DNA of 64,000 bases. It comes from Sphingomonas sp. H160509 (GTDB lineage: Bacteria; Pseudomonadota; Alphaproteobacteria; Sphingomonadales; Sphingomonadaceae). Positions 9,626 through 19,561 of the stretch are shown here, one piece after another. Under the pieces are notes generated by a model. That model did not search any database. It was given only the letters and a program-made list of their open reading frames with translations, and was not told where the DNA came from. The stretch lies in contig NZ_JAMXSR020000002.1 of assembly GCF_024124765.2 (NCBI RefSeq), positions 4,021,541-4,085,540 of the forward strand, in the 5' to 3' direction. Each line of letters begins with the position of its first letter. Position 1 is the first letter of the stretch. A program made the translations under genes and the position numbers.

Positions 9626-10132
9626 TGGTTGAGAGGGGCTGTTTAATCGGCGGCGTCGCATGATCCGGAAGCCGACCCACCCCCGGCCCCTCCCTTTCAG
9701 GGAGGGGGGAGAAGGGGAGGGCGCCATAGGGTTGGTCTTCTGACTGGTTAGCTCCCCTCCCTGGAAGGGAGGGGGTTGGGGGTGGGTTGGCCGCTGAAGA
9801 CGGACAGCGCTTGCCAGGATCGTCTCGGCCACACCGTCTGGATTGCGGGCAACGTCCGAGTTCCAGAACCGGATCACCGTCCACCCGAGCGCTTCCAACC
9901 GCCGGGTCCTCACCGCATCACGAAACGAGTCGATATGTTGGCTCCCGTCGAACTCGAAGGCCAGCCGCACCTCCCGACACGCCAGATCGATGATGAACCT
10001 TTCCACTACCAACTGCCGCGTGAACCGCGGGCGGAAATACGCGACCTTGTGCCAGATCGCGATCTCGGCATCGGTCGGATGATTGCGCAGCTCCCGAGCG
10101 CGTCGCGTCATTTCGGGAGGAACGCGCGGCAT
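9341..10132 (-). CDS. DUF559 (VSR-like endonuclease fold) protein
   Basis: The conserved domain is the first 115 or so residues (about 9787-10132). It has RRARELRNHPTDAEIAIW, RFTRQLVVERFIIDLACRE, AFEFDGSQH and a final ALGWTVIRFWNSDV. This is the DUF559/VSR-like fold of the PD-(D/E)xK endonuclease class, with the acidic D and E of FIIDLACRE and AFEFDGSQH as likely metal ligands. Past the domain the open frame runs through a palindromic repeat as a Pro-rich tail and then antisense to the SH3 gene, which is unlikely to be real; the true stop may be hidden by an indel. The biological role is unknown. Repeats of one family lie on both sides. Confidence 0.65.
   Translation of the reverse strand: MPRVPPEMTRRARELRNHPTDAEIAIWHKVAYFRPRFTRQLVVERFIIDLACREVRLAFEFDGSQHIDSFRDAVRTRRLEALGWTVIRFWNSDVARNPDGVAETILASAVRLQRPTHPQPPPFQGGELTSQKTNPMAPSPSPPSLKGRGRGWVGFRIMRRRRLNSPSQPSRQDFTSLDTPKPPNGNKPRLPLNIHPAPAIPALAQAPNHARCRAPQQPAPPHWASPAAPPAHRHARSRSAYRSAGWPASNPRYRQDQRPCAIP
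9676..9786. repeat. long palindromic repeat flanking DUF559 gene (full copy)
   Basis: A 111-base hairpin-forming element. The left arm CCCACCCCCGGCCCCTCCCT pairs with the right arm AGGGAGGGGGTTGGGGGTGGG, with inner arms around a 40-base centre that contains GTTGGTCTTCTGACTGGTTAG. A half-copy with the same left-arm sequence lies at 10168-10203 on the other side of the DUF559 gene. Confidence 0.7.
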
Positions 10133-10167
10133 CCTGTGAGACTGCGCTTGCGCGCTGCCGAGAGCAA

Positions 10168-10203
10168 CCCACCCCCGACCCCTCCCTTTCAGGGGGGGGG
10201 GAA
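10168..10203. repeat. half copy of the DUF559-flanking repeat
   Basis: CCCACCCCCGACCCCTCCCT continues into a CAG followed by a run of about ten G. It matches the left arm of the element at 9676-9786 in the same orientation and lies directly upstream of the DUF559 start. The long G run is a likely site of base-count error. Confidence 0.65.
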
Positions 10204-10212
10204 GTCAGCGGG

Positions 10213-11419
10213 TCAGTTCATCAATTCCACTGCCATCGCGGTCGCTTCTCCACCGCCGATGCAGAGCGAGGCTAGGCCGCGCTTCTGGCCCGTCGTCTCA
10301 AGCGCGGACAGCAACGTCGCTAGAATCCGCGCACCGCTCGCGCCGATCGGATGACCTAGCGCGCACGCGCCGCCGTGGATGTTCACCTTGTCATGCGGCA
10401 GCCCGAGGTCGCGCATCGCGATCATCGCGACGACGGCGAAGGCTTCGTTGACCTCGAACAGGTCGATGTCCGACGCCGACCAGCCGGCCTTCTCCATCGC
10501 CTTGCGCATCGCGAACACCGGCGCGGTCGTGAACAACGCAGGGGCATGGGCATGCGCGGCATGCGCCACGACGCGCGCGATCGGCGTGATGCCTAGCCGG
10601 TCCGCAACGCTCGCACGCGTCATCACCAAGGCCGCAGCACCGTCGGAGATCGACGACGCGTTGGCGGCGGTGATCGTGCCGTCCTTCGAGAAGGCGGGCT
10701 TCAGCGTCGGGATCTTGGCGACGTCGCCCTTCGCCGGCTGCTCGTCGAGCGAGACCGTGGTCGTGCCCTTGCGACCGGCGATATCGACGGAGATGATCTC
10801 GCGGTCGAACGCGCCGGACTTCTGCGCGGCTTGCGCCCGGTGCAGCGACTCGATCGCGTAGTCGTCCATCTGCTTGCGCGTGAACTGGTATTCGTGCGCA
10901 GTGTCCTCGGCGAAGTTGCCCATCAGCTTGCCAGGTTCGTACGCGTCCTCGAGCCCGTCGAGATACATATGGTCGTACATCCGGTCATGCCCGATCCGCG
11001 CGCCGCCGCGGTGGCTTTTCGAAAGGTACGGTGCGTTGGTCATACTCTCCATGCCGCCCGCGACGAGCAGGTCGACCGAGCCGGCCGCCAGTGCGTCCGC
11101 GGCAAGGATCGCCGCCTGCATCCCCGATCCGCACATCTTGTTGACCGTCGTCGCCTCGACGTGATCGCCAAGCCCGGCATTGATCGCCGCCTGTCGCGCC
11201 GGCGCCTGGCCTAGCCCGGCGGGCAGTACGCAGCCCATGTAAATCCGCTCGATCTCTGCCGCCGACACGCCCGACCGCTCGACCGCACCGCGCACCGCAT
11301 CGGCGCCAAGCTGCGTCGCGGTCGCGCCGGCGAGCGCGCCCCTGGAACGATCCCATCGGCGTGCGCGCGTAGGACAGGATGACGATGGGATCTCGATCGG
11401 CGGCCACTTCACTCTCCAT
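10213..11419 (-). CDS. acetyl-CoA C-acyltransferase (thiolase) (frameshifted)
   Basis: Corrected length is about 401 residues, the usual thiolase size. The acyl-accepting Cys is in NKMCGSGMQA, the catalytic His in GGACALGHPIGASGAR and the second Cys in SLCIGGGEA, all present. The first residues (DPIVILSYARTPMGSFQG) match the thiolase start. It condenses two acyl-CoAs or cleaves 3-ketoacyl-CoA; the overall form is closer to acetyl-CoA acetyltransferases (PhaA/AtoB type) than to FadA. A C run at 11339-11342 (plus strand) is one base too long, which otherwise hides the N-terminus. The start at 11419 follows from the corrected frame. Confidence 0.85.
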
Positions 11420-11495
11420 ATATTCTTCTGCCCCCGTATATGGGGTTGATGTGCGGCAATACAAAGCACCGCACGATGCGCCTAGACCTCCCGTC

Positions 11496-11748
11496 ATGGA
11501 AACACTCATCACGACGCTCAAATGGTGTGCAGCAGGGTCGGGGGTGATCGCCGCCTTCATGGTGTCGCTCGACTTCGGGCGGCGCGTGACGGGGTGGGGG
11601 GTTCGTGCTGTTCGTCGGTTCGTCGATCGCCTGGCTGAGCGGTGCGGCCTTGACCGGGGACTGGGCGCTGGGCACGCAGAACATCGTGTTGTTCGGGATC
11701 AACCTCCTCGGCGTGTATCGCTACCTGGTGCGGAAAACGGGTGTCTGA
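11496..11748 (+). CDS. small two-helix membrane protein (frameshifted)
   Basis: Corrected length is 83 residues. There are three hydrophobic stretches: CAAGSGVIAAFMVSL, FVLFVGSSIAWLSGAAL and NIVLFGINLLGVYRYLV. It is an inner-membrane protein of unknown function. The G run at 11596-11601 is one base too long as read. The stop overlaps the GTG start of the prepilin peptidase gene, indicating translational coupling. The thiolase gene diverges 76 bases upstream. Confidence 0.6.
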
Positions 11749-12495
11749 GGCTGCGTTCTGGGCGGTGGTGCTGGGGGTGCTCGGGACGATCATCGGCAGC
11801 TTCGTCGCGGCACTGGTGATGCGCTGGCCCGACGGGCGCTCGGTGATGCAGGGGCGCTCGGCGTGCGATGGCTGCGGGCGGACTCTCCGCGCGGTCGAGC
11901 TGGTGCCGCTGCTGAGTGCGCTCGTGCTGCGCGGCCAGTGCAGAGGGTGTGGTGTCGCGATCAGTCCGGTGCATTGGCGGATCGAGTTGGCGGGGTTGGC
12001 GATCGGCTTGGCTGCGGGGATCGTTGCGCCGGGGGAGTCGGCATCGCCGGCGCGGTGTTCGGCTGGCTGTTGCTCGCGCTGGCGAGCCTCGATCTCGTCG
12101 CATTCTGGCTGCCCGATCGACTGACGATCCTTCTCGCTGCGACCGGACTCGTCGGCGCCGCGCTAGGCATTGACCCACCGCTTCAGGAACGGCTGATCGG
12201 CGGACTCGCCGGGTTCGGCACGTTGTGGCTGGTCGCGGTCGGCTACAGGCATTTGCGCGGACGCGACGGGATGGGGGGCGGCGATCCCAAGCTGTTCGGT
12301 GCGATCGGGCTGTGGCTCGGGTGGCAGATGTTGCCCGCCGTCCTGCTGATCGCGAGCATGATCGGGCTCGGCGTCGTCCTTGCCGCACACCTCAAGGGAC
12401 GCAGCATGGCAGCGGACACCGCGCTTCCGTTCGGCGCGTTGCTGGCGATCGCGGCTTATCCCGCGTGGCTGTTCATGATAGGCGTGACGCCATGA
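11741..12495 (+). CDS. A24 family prepilin peptidase (frameshifted)
   Basis: Corrected length is about 251 residues. The N-terminal cytoplasmic domain carries two CxxC pairs (CDGC and CRGC), the Zn-binding region of PilD-type bifunctional enzymes. The second half has RGRDGMGGGDPKLFGAIG with the aspartic-protease GxGD motif. Several membrane segments lie between. It cleaves, and often N-methylates, type IV prepilins or type II secretion pseudopilins at the inner membrane. No pilin or secretion gene is seen here. The start is GTG at 11741. Five G at 12031-12035 seem one base short. Confidence 0.8.
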
Positions 12496-12926
12496 TATCG
12501 CTCGCTCTTATGCTCGCGCTGCAAGCCGCGACCCCTGCGCCAGCTGCCAATTCAGGTACGGGTCCCCTCGGCGCGATCGGCCAGCAGAAGCTCCCCGCCA
12601 AGGGATGCGCCGCGTATCTCTGGAGCATGGATGCCGGCCGCCAACTCGTCGCGATGGCGACCGCCGACCCCGCGCAGATCCGTCTCGCGATCGACGGCAA
12701 GACCACCGACTATGCGATGACGACCCAGTCGCCGGCGATCGGCTTCGGCTTCGGCGGCGTCACGCAATATCGCGGCGGCGACGTGACCGCGACGCTCGAC
12801 ATGGCCGTCGCGGTGCGCGCCGACATCTCGGCAGGCGCGACCGTGACGTCCGCGACGCTACGGATCGACCGCCCCGGACGGGATACCGTCGTCATGCCGG
12901 TCGGTGGCCTAATCGGCTGTGTCTGA
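12492..12926 (+). CDS. hypothetical exported protein
   Basis: A 144-residue protein beginning MISLALMLALQAATPAPAAN, a short Sec-type signal. The remainder (KGCAAYLWSMDAGRQLVAMA, QYRGGDVTATLDMAVAVRAD, TLRIDRPGRDTVVMPVGGLIGC) reads as a small beta-rich domain with two cysteines that could form a disulphide. I do not recognise the family. Its ATG overlaps the prepilin peptidase stop (ATGA), so the genes are probably co-translated. Some part in the pilus or secretion route is only a suggestion from context. Confidence 0.6.
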   Translation: MISLALMLALQAATPAPAANSGTGPLGAIGQQKLPAKGCAAYLWSMDAGRQLVAMATADPAQIRLAIDGKTTDYAMTTQSPAIGFGFGGVTQYRGGDVTATLDMAVAVRADISAGATVTSATLRIDRPGRDTVVMPVGGLIGCV

Positions 12927-13021
12927 GGTTAATTTTTGTGAAACCAAGCCGTCCTATGTGCGTTACGTGGACGAAGATGGGGGGTGAATCGAGCACGATC
13001 GCTGCCTGTAAAGGGGATCGT

Positions 13022-15220
13022 GTGACAGCTTCTAACAGCCGGCATCATTGGCTCGCTCTGGCGTTGGTAGCGTCGACAACGGGATTCGCGGGCGTCGGTT
13101 CCGCGCAGTTGGTGAAGCCGGGCACCGCCCCGGCCAAGGGCCCCGACGCGCCCAAGCCAAGCGATCAGCCGCAGTCGAACGATCCGCGTTCCGACGCTCC
13201 GATCGTGCCGGACGCCGAGTTCGACAGCGCGTTGCCGCCGTTGAGCGGCGACCTGAACGCGCCGTTGGAAGCGATGGCGCCATTGCCTGCTCCCTCGACG
13301 CAAACACCGGCAACACCCGCCACCGCGACAGCCCCCGCGACTACGCTTGCGGGCGACGTCCTGCCCCCGACCGGCCCGAGCGATCCGCAACTCGCGCAGC
13401 CGCTGACGCCGCTGTCGAGCTTCGACACGACCCCGCTCCAGACCGCGGCGGACATCAAGGACAAGGACGCGCCCGAGATCCGCTACGAGACCGCCACCAA
13501 GGGGCTCGACAAGGCGGGCGACGGGCTCGAAGGCGAATACAAGGCGCTGTCCGCGCTTGCCGAGGGCAAGGGCAAGGCCGCGAATGCCACGCAGGTCGCG
13601 GCACGTGCCCGCGAGGACGAGGCGCTGGCGGTGCGGCTGTTGAAGTCGCTCGGCTATTACGATGCGACCGCGATCTCGACGATCGAGACGATCCCCGACG
13701 CCGACAAGACCAAGCCCGCACGGCTGAAGGCAACCGTCAGCGCGCAACCCGGCCGGCTGTATTCGCTGTCGTCGATCACCGTGAAGGCGGACGCGACGAC
13801 CCCGCCCGATCTGGTGCGTACGCAATTGCCGCTGAAGGTCGGCGACCCGATCGAGGCGGCACGGATCCAGGGTGCGGAGGCGAATGTCAGCCTGACGCTG
13901 CCGCAGCAGGGCTATCCCTTCGTCAAGGTCGGCGAGCGCGACATCCTGCTCGACGACCAGACCCCGACCGGCGCGTACACGCTGCCCGTCGATACCGGCC
14001 CGCGCTCGTCGTTCGGCCAGCTTCGAACCGAGGGCGATCCGGTCTTCAATCTCGAGCATCTGAACCTGTTCTCGCGGTTCAAGTCGGGCGAACTCTACGA
14101 CAACCGGATGACCGACGACCTGCGCGATGCACTCGTCGCGACGTCGCTGTTCTCTACCGTGTCGGTCGAACCGGTCCGCACCGGCACGATCAACCCCGAC
14201 GGCACCGAGCAGGTCGACCTGCTGGTCCGCCAGAGCGAGGGCAAGCCGCGGTCGCTCGGCGGCAATGTCGGGTTCTCGACCGGGCAGGGCTTCCGCGCGG
14301 AAGGCACATGGCAGCACCGCAACCTGTTCCCGTACGAGGGCGCGCTGATCGGATCGGTGATCGCGGGTACGCAGGAGCAGGGCCTGTCCGGCACGTTCCG
14401 TCGCGCGAACGCTGGTCGCCGCGACCGCACGTTCAGCCTAACCGCCGGCGCGAACCATTCGAATTACGACGCCTATGACGCGTTCACGACCAGCGTCGGC
14501 GTCCGGTGGAGTTACGATTCCACGCCGATCTGGCAGAAGCCGCTGACCTATTATTACGGTGGCGAACTCGTTGGCACGAACGAGAGCGTCTATGATTTCG
14601 GTCGCGGCGAGAACGTTCGCCGCACTTACGGCATCGTCGCGTTGCCGGGCCAGGTGAAGTTCGATCGTTCGGACAGCCTGCTCAACCCGACCAAGGGGTA
14701 TCGCCTGACGCTGAACCTCAGCCCGGAGACGTCGGTCCAGGGGTCGGTCAAGCCGTACATCCGGACGATGATCGAGGGGACGTTCTACTACCCCGTCTCC
14801 AGCAGCATCGTCATTGCCGGGCGCGCCAAGGCGGGCTCGATCCAGGGCGTCTCTCGCGACGACCTCGCACCATCGCGGCGATATTACGGCGGCGGCGGCG
14901 GATCGGTCCGCGGCTATGGCTATCAGCGGCTCGGGCCGTTCGATCCCAACGGCGATCCGGTCGGCGGGCGCTCGCTCAACGAATTCGCGCTCGAGGCCCG
15001 CTACCGGTTCGGCGATTTCGGCATCGTGCCGTTCATCGATGCCGGCAACAGCTATGAGAGCAGCACGCCGAACCTGTCGTCCCTGCGCTACGGCGCGGGC
15101 ATCGGCGGGCGCTTCTATACCAGCTTCGGCCCGATGCGTTTCGATGTCGCGACGCCGCTGAACCCACGCGAGGGCGACGGCAAGATCGCCCTCTACATCT
15201 CGATCGGGCAGGCATTCTGA
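13022..15220 (+). CDS. tamA: TamA-like outer membrane assembly protein
   Basis: About 732 residues from the GTG at 13022; an ATG at 12977 is an alternative. A signal peptide (HWLALALVASTTGFAGVGSA) is followed by roughly 120 residues rich in Pro, Ala and Thr. POTRA-type repeats come next (RLLKSLGYYDA, RLYSLSSITVKAD, QQGYPFVKVGERD) and then a 16-strand barrel region with the BamA-type GGGGGSVRGYGYQRLGP motif. It is the outer-membrane half of the translocation and assembly module that inserts autotransporters and some other barrel proteins. The stop overlaps the ATG of tamB (TGATG). The long Pro/Ala linker is unusual compared with the E. coli protein. Confidence 0.85.
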   Translation: MTASNSRHHWLALALVASTTGFAGVGSAQLVKPGTAPAKGPDAPKPSDQPQSNDPRSDAPIVPDAEFDSALPPLSGDLNAPLEAMAPLPAPSTQTPATPATATAPATTLAGDVLPPTGPSDPQLAQPLTPLSSFDTTPLQTAADIKDKDAPEIRYETATKGLDKAGDGLEGEYKALSALAEGKGKAANATQVAARAREDEALAVRLLKSLGYYDATAISTIETIPDADKTKPARLKATVSAQPGRLYSLSSITVKADATTPPDLVRTQLPLKVGDPIEAARIQGAEANVSLTLPQQGYPFVKVGERDILLDDQTPTGAYTLPVDTGPRSSFGQLRTEGDPVFNLEHLNLFSRFKSGELYDNRMTDDLRDALVATSLFSTVSVEPVRTGTINPDGTEQVDLLVRQSEGKPRSLGGNVGFSTGQGFRAEGTWQHRNLFPYEGALIGSVIAGTQEQGLSGTFRRANAGRRDRTFSLTAGANHSNYDAYDAFTTSVGVRWSYDSTPIWQKPLTYYYGGELVGTNESVYDFGRGENVRRTYGIVALPGQVKFDRSDSLLNPTKGYRLTLNLSPETSVQGSVKPYIRTMIEGTFYYPVSSSIVIAGRAKAGSIQGVSRDDLAPSRRYYGGGGGSVRGYGYQRLGPFDPNGDPVGGRSLNEFALEARYRFGDFGIVPFIDAGNSYESSTPNLSSLRYGAGIGGRFYTSFGPMRFDVATPLNPREGDGKIALYISIGQAF

Positions 15221-18200
15221 TGGCCGAAAACGGCACTCCACCTGTTGAACAGGGCCCTGCTGAGCGGGACCAGTTCGAGCAGACCGAAACGGTGATCGTC
15301 GAACGTCGCCCCCTGTGGCAGCGCATCCTGAAATGGCTGGCGATCCTGGTCGTCGGTCTGGTCGCGCTCGTCCTGATCGTGCTGTTCGGGATCAACACCG
15401 ATCCGGGCCGGCGTCTCGTCGCGGACCAGATCGGCGGCTACACCACTGCGTCCGGGCTGAACATCAAGGTCGGTCGGATCGATGGCTCGATCTACGGCGC
15501 GATGACGCTCAGCGACGTGCGCGTGTCCGACCCCAAGGGCGTCTTCCCTGACCAGCCCGAAGCTCGCCGTCGACTGGCGTCCGTTCGCGTTCGCCAAGAA
15601 CCATGTCGATGTACGTTCTCTGACCACGCCGCTGGTCACGCTGCAGCGCCGCCCGGTGCTCAACGCGACGCCGACCGATCCCAATGCGCCGCTGCTCCCC
15701 GATCTCGACATCGACGTGAACCGCCTGGTGATCGATCGCTTCCTGATCGCCAAGCCGGTCACCGGCCAGACGCATATCGTCAAGATCGACGGCGCGGTCC
15801 ACATCGCCGACAAGCGCGCGCAGTTGACCACCAACGCCACCGCGCTGACCGGCCCCGGCATCGCCGGCGGCGACCGCCTCGTGCTGAAGCTCGACGCGGT
15901 GCCCGGAGCAGAACAAGCTCGACGTCAATTTGAAGCTGACCGCACCGGTCGGCGGCGTCGTCTCGACGATGGGGGCGTTCAAGGCGCCGTTGACCGCGAC
16001 CGTCGATGGCCGCGGCAGCTGGGCCTCGTGGCAGGGGGCGCGCCGTCGCAACGCTTGGCGGCGGACAGTTGGCGAACCTCGGCCTGACCGCGAAGAACGG
16101 TCATATCGAAGTGCGGGGTTCGACGCGGCCCGGCCTGTACCTCGAAGGGCCGGTCGAGCGCCTGACGTCGCCACAACTCGACGTCGCGATCGATACCACG
16201 CTCAACGACCGCAAGGCCGACACGCGGATGACGCTGAAGTCTGACGCGCTGGCGGTCGACGCCGGTGGTCTGATCGATCTCGCCAACAGCCGGTTTGGCA
16301 ATTTCGCGGTCAACGCGAAGCTGCTAACGCCCGGCGCGATCCTGCCGAACCTGCGCGGTCGTGATGTCACGGCACGCGTCGTGCTCGACGGTGCGTTCGC
16401 GACGCCGACGGTCGACTACAAGGTCCGCGCCGCCACGATCGCGTTCGGCGACATGGGCGTCGAGAACCTCTACGCTGAGGGTCTCGCGCGTGTGAACTCG
16501 GACCGTATCCTCGTACCGATCAAGGCGCGTGCACGTCGCGTGACTGGGCTCAATGCCGCCGTCGGCGGGCTCGCCACCAACGTCGCGATCGACGGTGACT
16601 TTGCGATTTCCGGCGTCAACGTCCTCTCCGACAACCTCAAGATCCGCTCGGACAAGATCGATGCGACCGCGGTGGTGGTCGCGAACATGGCGACTGGACG
16701 CTACACGGGTGCGCTGAAGGGCCGGATCAACAATTACCGCGTCGACGGGATCGGCATCGTCAACCTGACGACCGACGCCAAGCTGGTGCCGGGACCCAAG
16801 GGCGGCTTCGGGATCACCGGCCGCGTCGTCGCGCAGACCTCGCAGATCTTCAACGAAGGCGCGCGCAGCTTCCTCGGCGGCAACGCGATCGTCCGCTCGG
16901 ATATCGGCTACAGCCCCGAAGGCATCGTCACCTTCCGCAATCTCCGCATGAACGCGCCACAGTTCCGCGTGACCAGCGGCGAAGGCCGGTTTGATCCCGC
17001 GACTGGCGCGGTTCTGGTGAATGCCGATGCGTATTCGACCGCCTACGGCCCATTGTCCGCCCGCGTCACGGGCAGCGCGACGGCCCCCCGTCGTCGTTCT
17101 GCGTGCACCGCGGCCGGGCGTGGGCGTTGGCCTTGTCAATCTCAACGCGCGGATCGTCGGCCGTGGCGGCGCCTATGCCGTCACCGCGAGCGGTGGCACC
17201 AACTACGGCCCATTCACCGCCGACGTGCTCGTCAAGCCGGGCGCGCAGCTCGCGGTCGACGTGCGCCGCGTGGTGTTTGCCGGGATCGTCGGCAGCGGCC
17301 GCATCGTCCAGACCGCGGCCGGCCCGTTCGCGGGTGCGCTCCAGTTCGCCGGGCAGGGCTTGTCGGGCAATGTCCGCCTCGCCAACCAGGGCGGCTATCA
17401 GCGCGCCGACGTCGCGGCGCGCGCCAACGGCGCGAAGATCCCCGGCATGGTCGACTTCACGATCGGCCGTGCGATCGTCAACGCCACCGCGGTGCTGACG
17501 CCGACGCCACAGATCGTCGCCGACGCACAGGTCGCAGACATGCGCTATGGCGCGATCGTCCTCTCGGCGGCACGTGCGAAGGTCAATTATGTCGGCGGCA
17601 ACGGCACGGCACAGGCGCTGCTGACGGGCTCGAACGGTGTCCCGTTCCGTCTCGCCGTCAACGCTAAGCTCAGCCCCAACAACTACCTCGTCGCCGCACA
17701 GGGCCAGGCCAACGGCATCGACTTCCGTACCGTCAATCCGGCGCGCATCCAGGCGGTGAAGGGCGTGTATCGCCTGTCGCCGACCCGGATCGACTTCGGT
17801 GGCGCAGGCGGCGGCTCGGCGCGCTTGGCCGGCAGCTACGGCCGCGGCACGAACGCGCAGGTCCGGCTCGATCGTCTCGACCTATCGACCCTGTCCGCTC
17901 TGGTCCCGAACCTCGGCATCGGCGGCAAGGCGACCGGCAGCCTCGACTTCTCGCAGGCGAATTCGGCCGCACTGCCGACCGCAGACGCCCGCGTGACCGT
18001 CACCAACTTCACGCGCTCGGGTCTCGCCGCTGTCTCCGATCCCGTCGACATCGTGTTCGCCGGGACGCTCGGCGGCGACGGGGCGACCGGTCGTGCGCTG
18101 GTGCGTCGCGGAACGTCGGTCATCGGCCGCATGGTCGCGAACCTGCGGCCGCTGCCGGCGGGCAATGGCTCGTGGAGCACGCGCCTGATGGCCGCGCCGC

Positions 18201-19492
18201 TGTCGGGCGGGATTCGCTATAATGGCCCGTCCGCAGTGCTGTTCAGCTTTGCCGCGATCCCGAACCAGCAGCTGTCGGGGCCGATCGCGGTCGCCGCGGA
18301 CTTCTCCGGGCGTCTGTCCGCACCTCAGTTGAACGGCGTCGTCCGGGCCGACAACCTGACCTACGACAACGAGACCTATGGCACGCGTCTGTCGCAGATG
18401 CGGATTGCCGGACGGTTCTCGAACACCGACCTGCAATTGACGCAGCTCAACGCGAAGGCCGGCGACGGCACTGTGCAGGCGCAGGGCAGGATCGGGTTCG
18501 CGGCGGACAGCGGCTTCCCGATCGACATCCGCGCGACGCTGAATAATGCGCAGCTCGCCAAGAGCGACGCGATCAGCGCGACCACCACGGGTACGGTCCA
18601 CCTCACCAACGGGCGCGATGGTGGCCTGATCCAGGGCGATCTCCAGATCCCCGAGGCACGCTATCAGATCATCCGCCAGGGTCAGGCGGAGGTTCCCGAA
18701 CTGACCGGTGTCCGCCGCAAGAGCGACATCCGCACGCCGGTCTCGACCGATCGCTCGGACGTGCCTGCGATCGGCAAGTTCAAGCTCGACCTCCGCGTCC
18801 GTGCGCCGAACCAACTGTTCGTCTCGGGTATGGGCCTCGAGTCCGAATGGGAGATGGACATGCACATCGGCGGTACGTCGGCCGCGCCGATCGTGACGGG
18901 TGGGCTCGACATCGTCCGCGGCACCTACTCGTTCTCGGGCAAGCGGTTCGAGGTGAACAAGGGCCAGATCCGCTTCCGCGGCGGCGCGCTGACTGATCCG
19001 GACATCAACATCCAGGCGACCACGACCACCAGCGACATAACGGTCGTCATCAACGTCACCGGAACCGGCCAGAAGCCGCAGATCGCATTCACGTCGACTC
19101 CGGTCCTGCCACAGGACGAAGTGCTCAGCCGCCTGTTGTTCGGGTCGAGCCCGGCCAATCTATCGGCGACCGAGGCGATCCAGCTGGCGTCCGCGCTGAA
19201 CTCGCTGCGCGGGTCGGGCGGCGGTGGCCTGAACCCGCTTGGCAAGCTCCGCTCCGCGACCGGGTTCGACCGGTTGCGCGTACTGGGTGCCGATCAGGCG
19301 ACCGGGCGCGGGACGAGCCTCGCGGCCGGCAAGTACATCACGAAGAACATTTATGTGGAGATCGTGACTGACGCAAAGGGCTTCACCTCGACCCAGCTCG
19401 AGATCGCGTTGACCAAGGCGCTCAGCCTGTTGTCGGCCGCGGGATCGAGCGGCGGGCAGAGCGCGAGCGTGAAATATACGAAGGACTATTGA
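15220..19492 (+). CDS. tamB: TamB-like translocation and assembly protein (four frameshifts)
   Basis: Corrected length is about 1422 residues. The N-terminus has a cytoplasmic tail and one membrane anchor (LAILVVGLVALVLIVLFGI). A very long beta-helical AsmA/TamB-type periplasmic body follows. The C-terminal DUF490 domain holds VTGGLDIVRGTYSFSGKRF, IRFRGGALTDPDINIQA and YITKNIYVEIVTDA. TamB spans the periplasm and works with TamA; the family is also implicated in phospholipid transport to the outer membrane. Extra bases are inferred at about 15556, 15905, 16034-16038 and 17084-17089. Adjacent overlap with tamA is the normal proteobacterial arrangement. Confidence 0.85.
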
Positions 19493-19561
19493 GTAAAGAT
19501 CACAACAGGATAGGTTCGGTTATGAAACCTACGGCGTAACGCCGGGGCGCGAGGATGCAGC

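Noticed and set aside
12929..14317. 462-codon open frame antisense to tamA, and similar long antisense frames such as 49680-51119
   Set aside because: High GC suppresses stop codons in shadow frames. These translate to Arg/Ala-rich sequence with no domain, and the opposite strand encodes recognised proteins.
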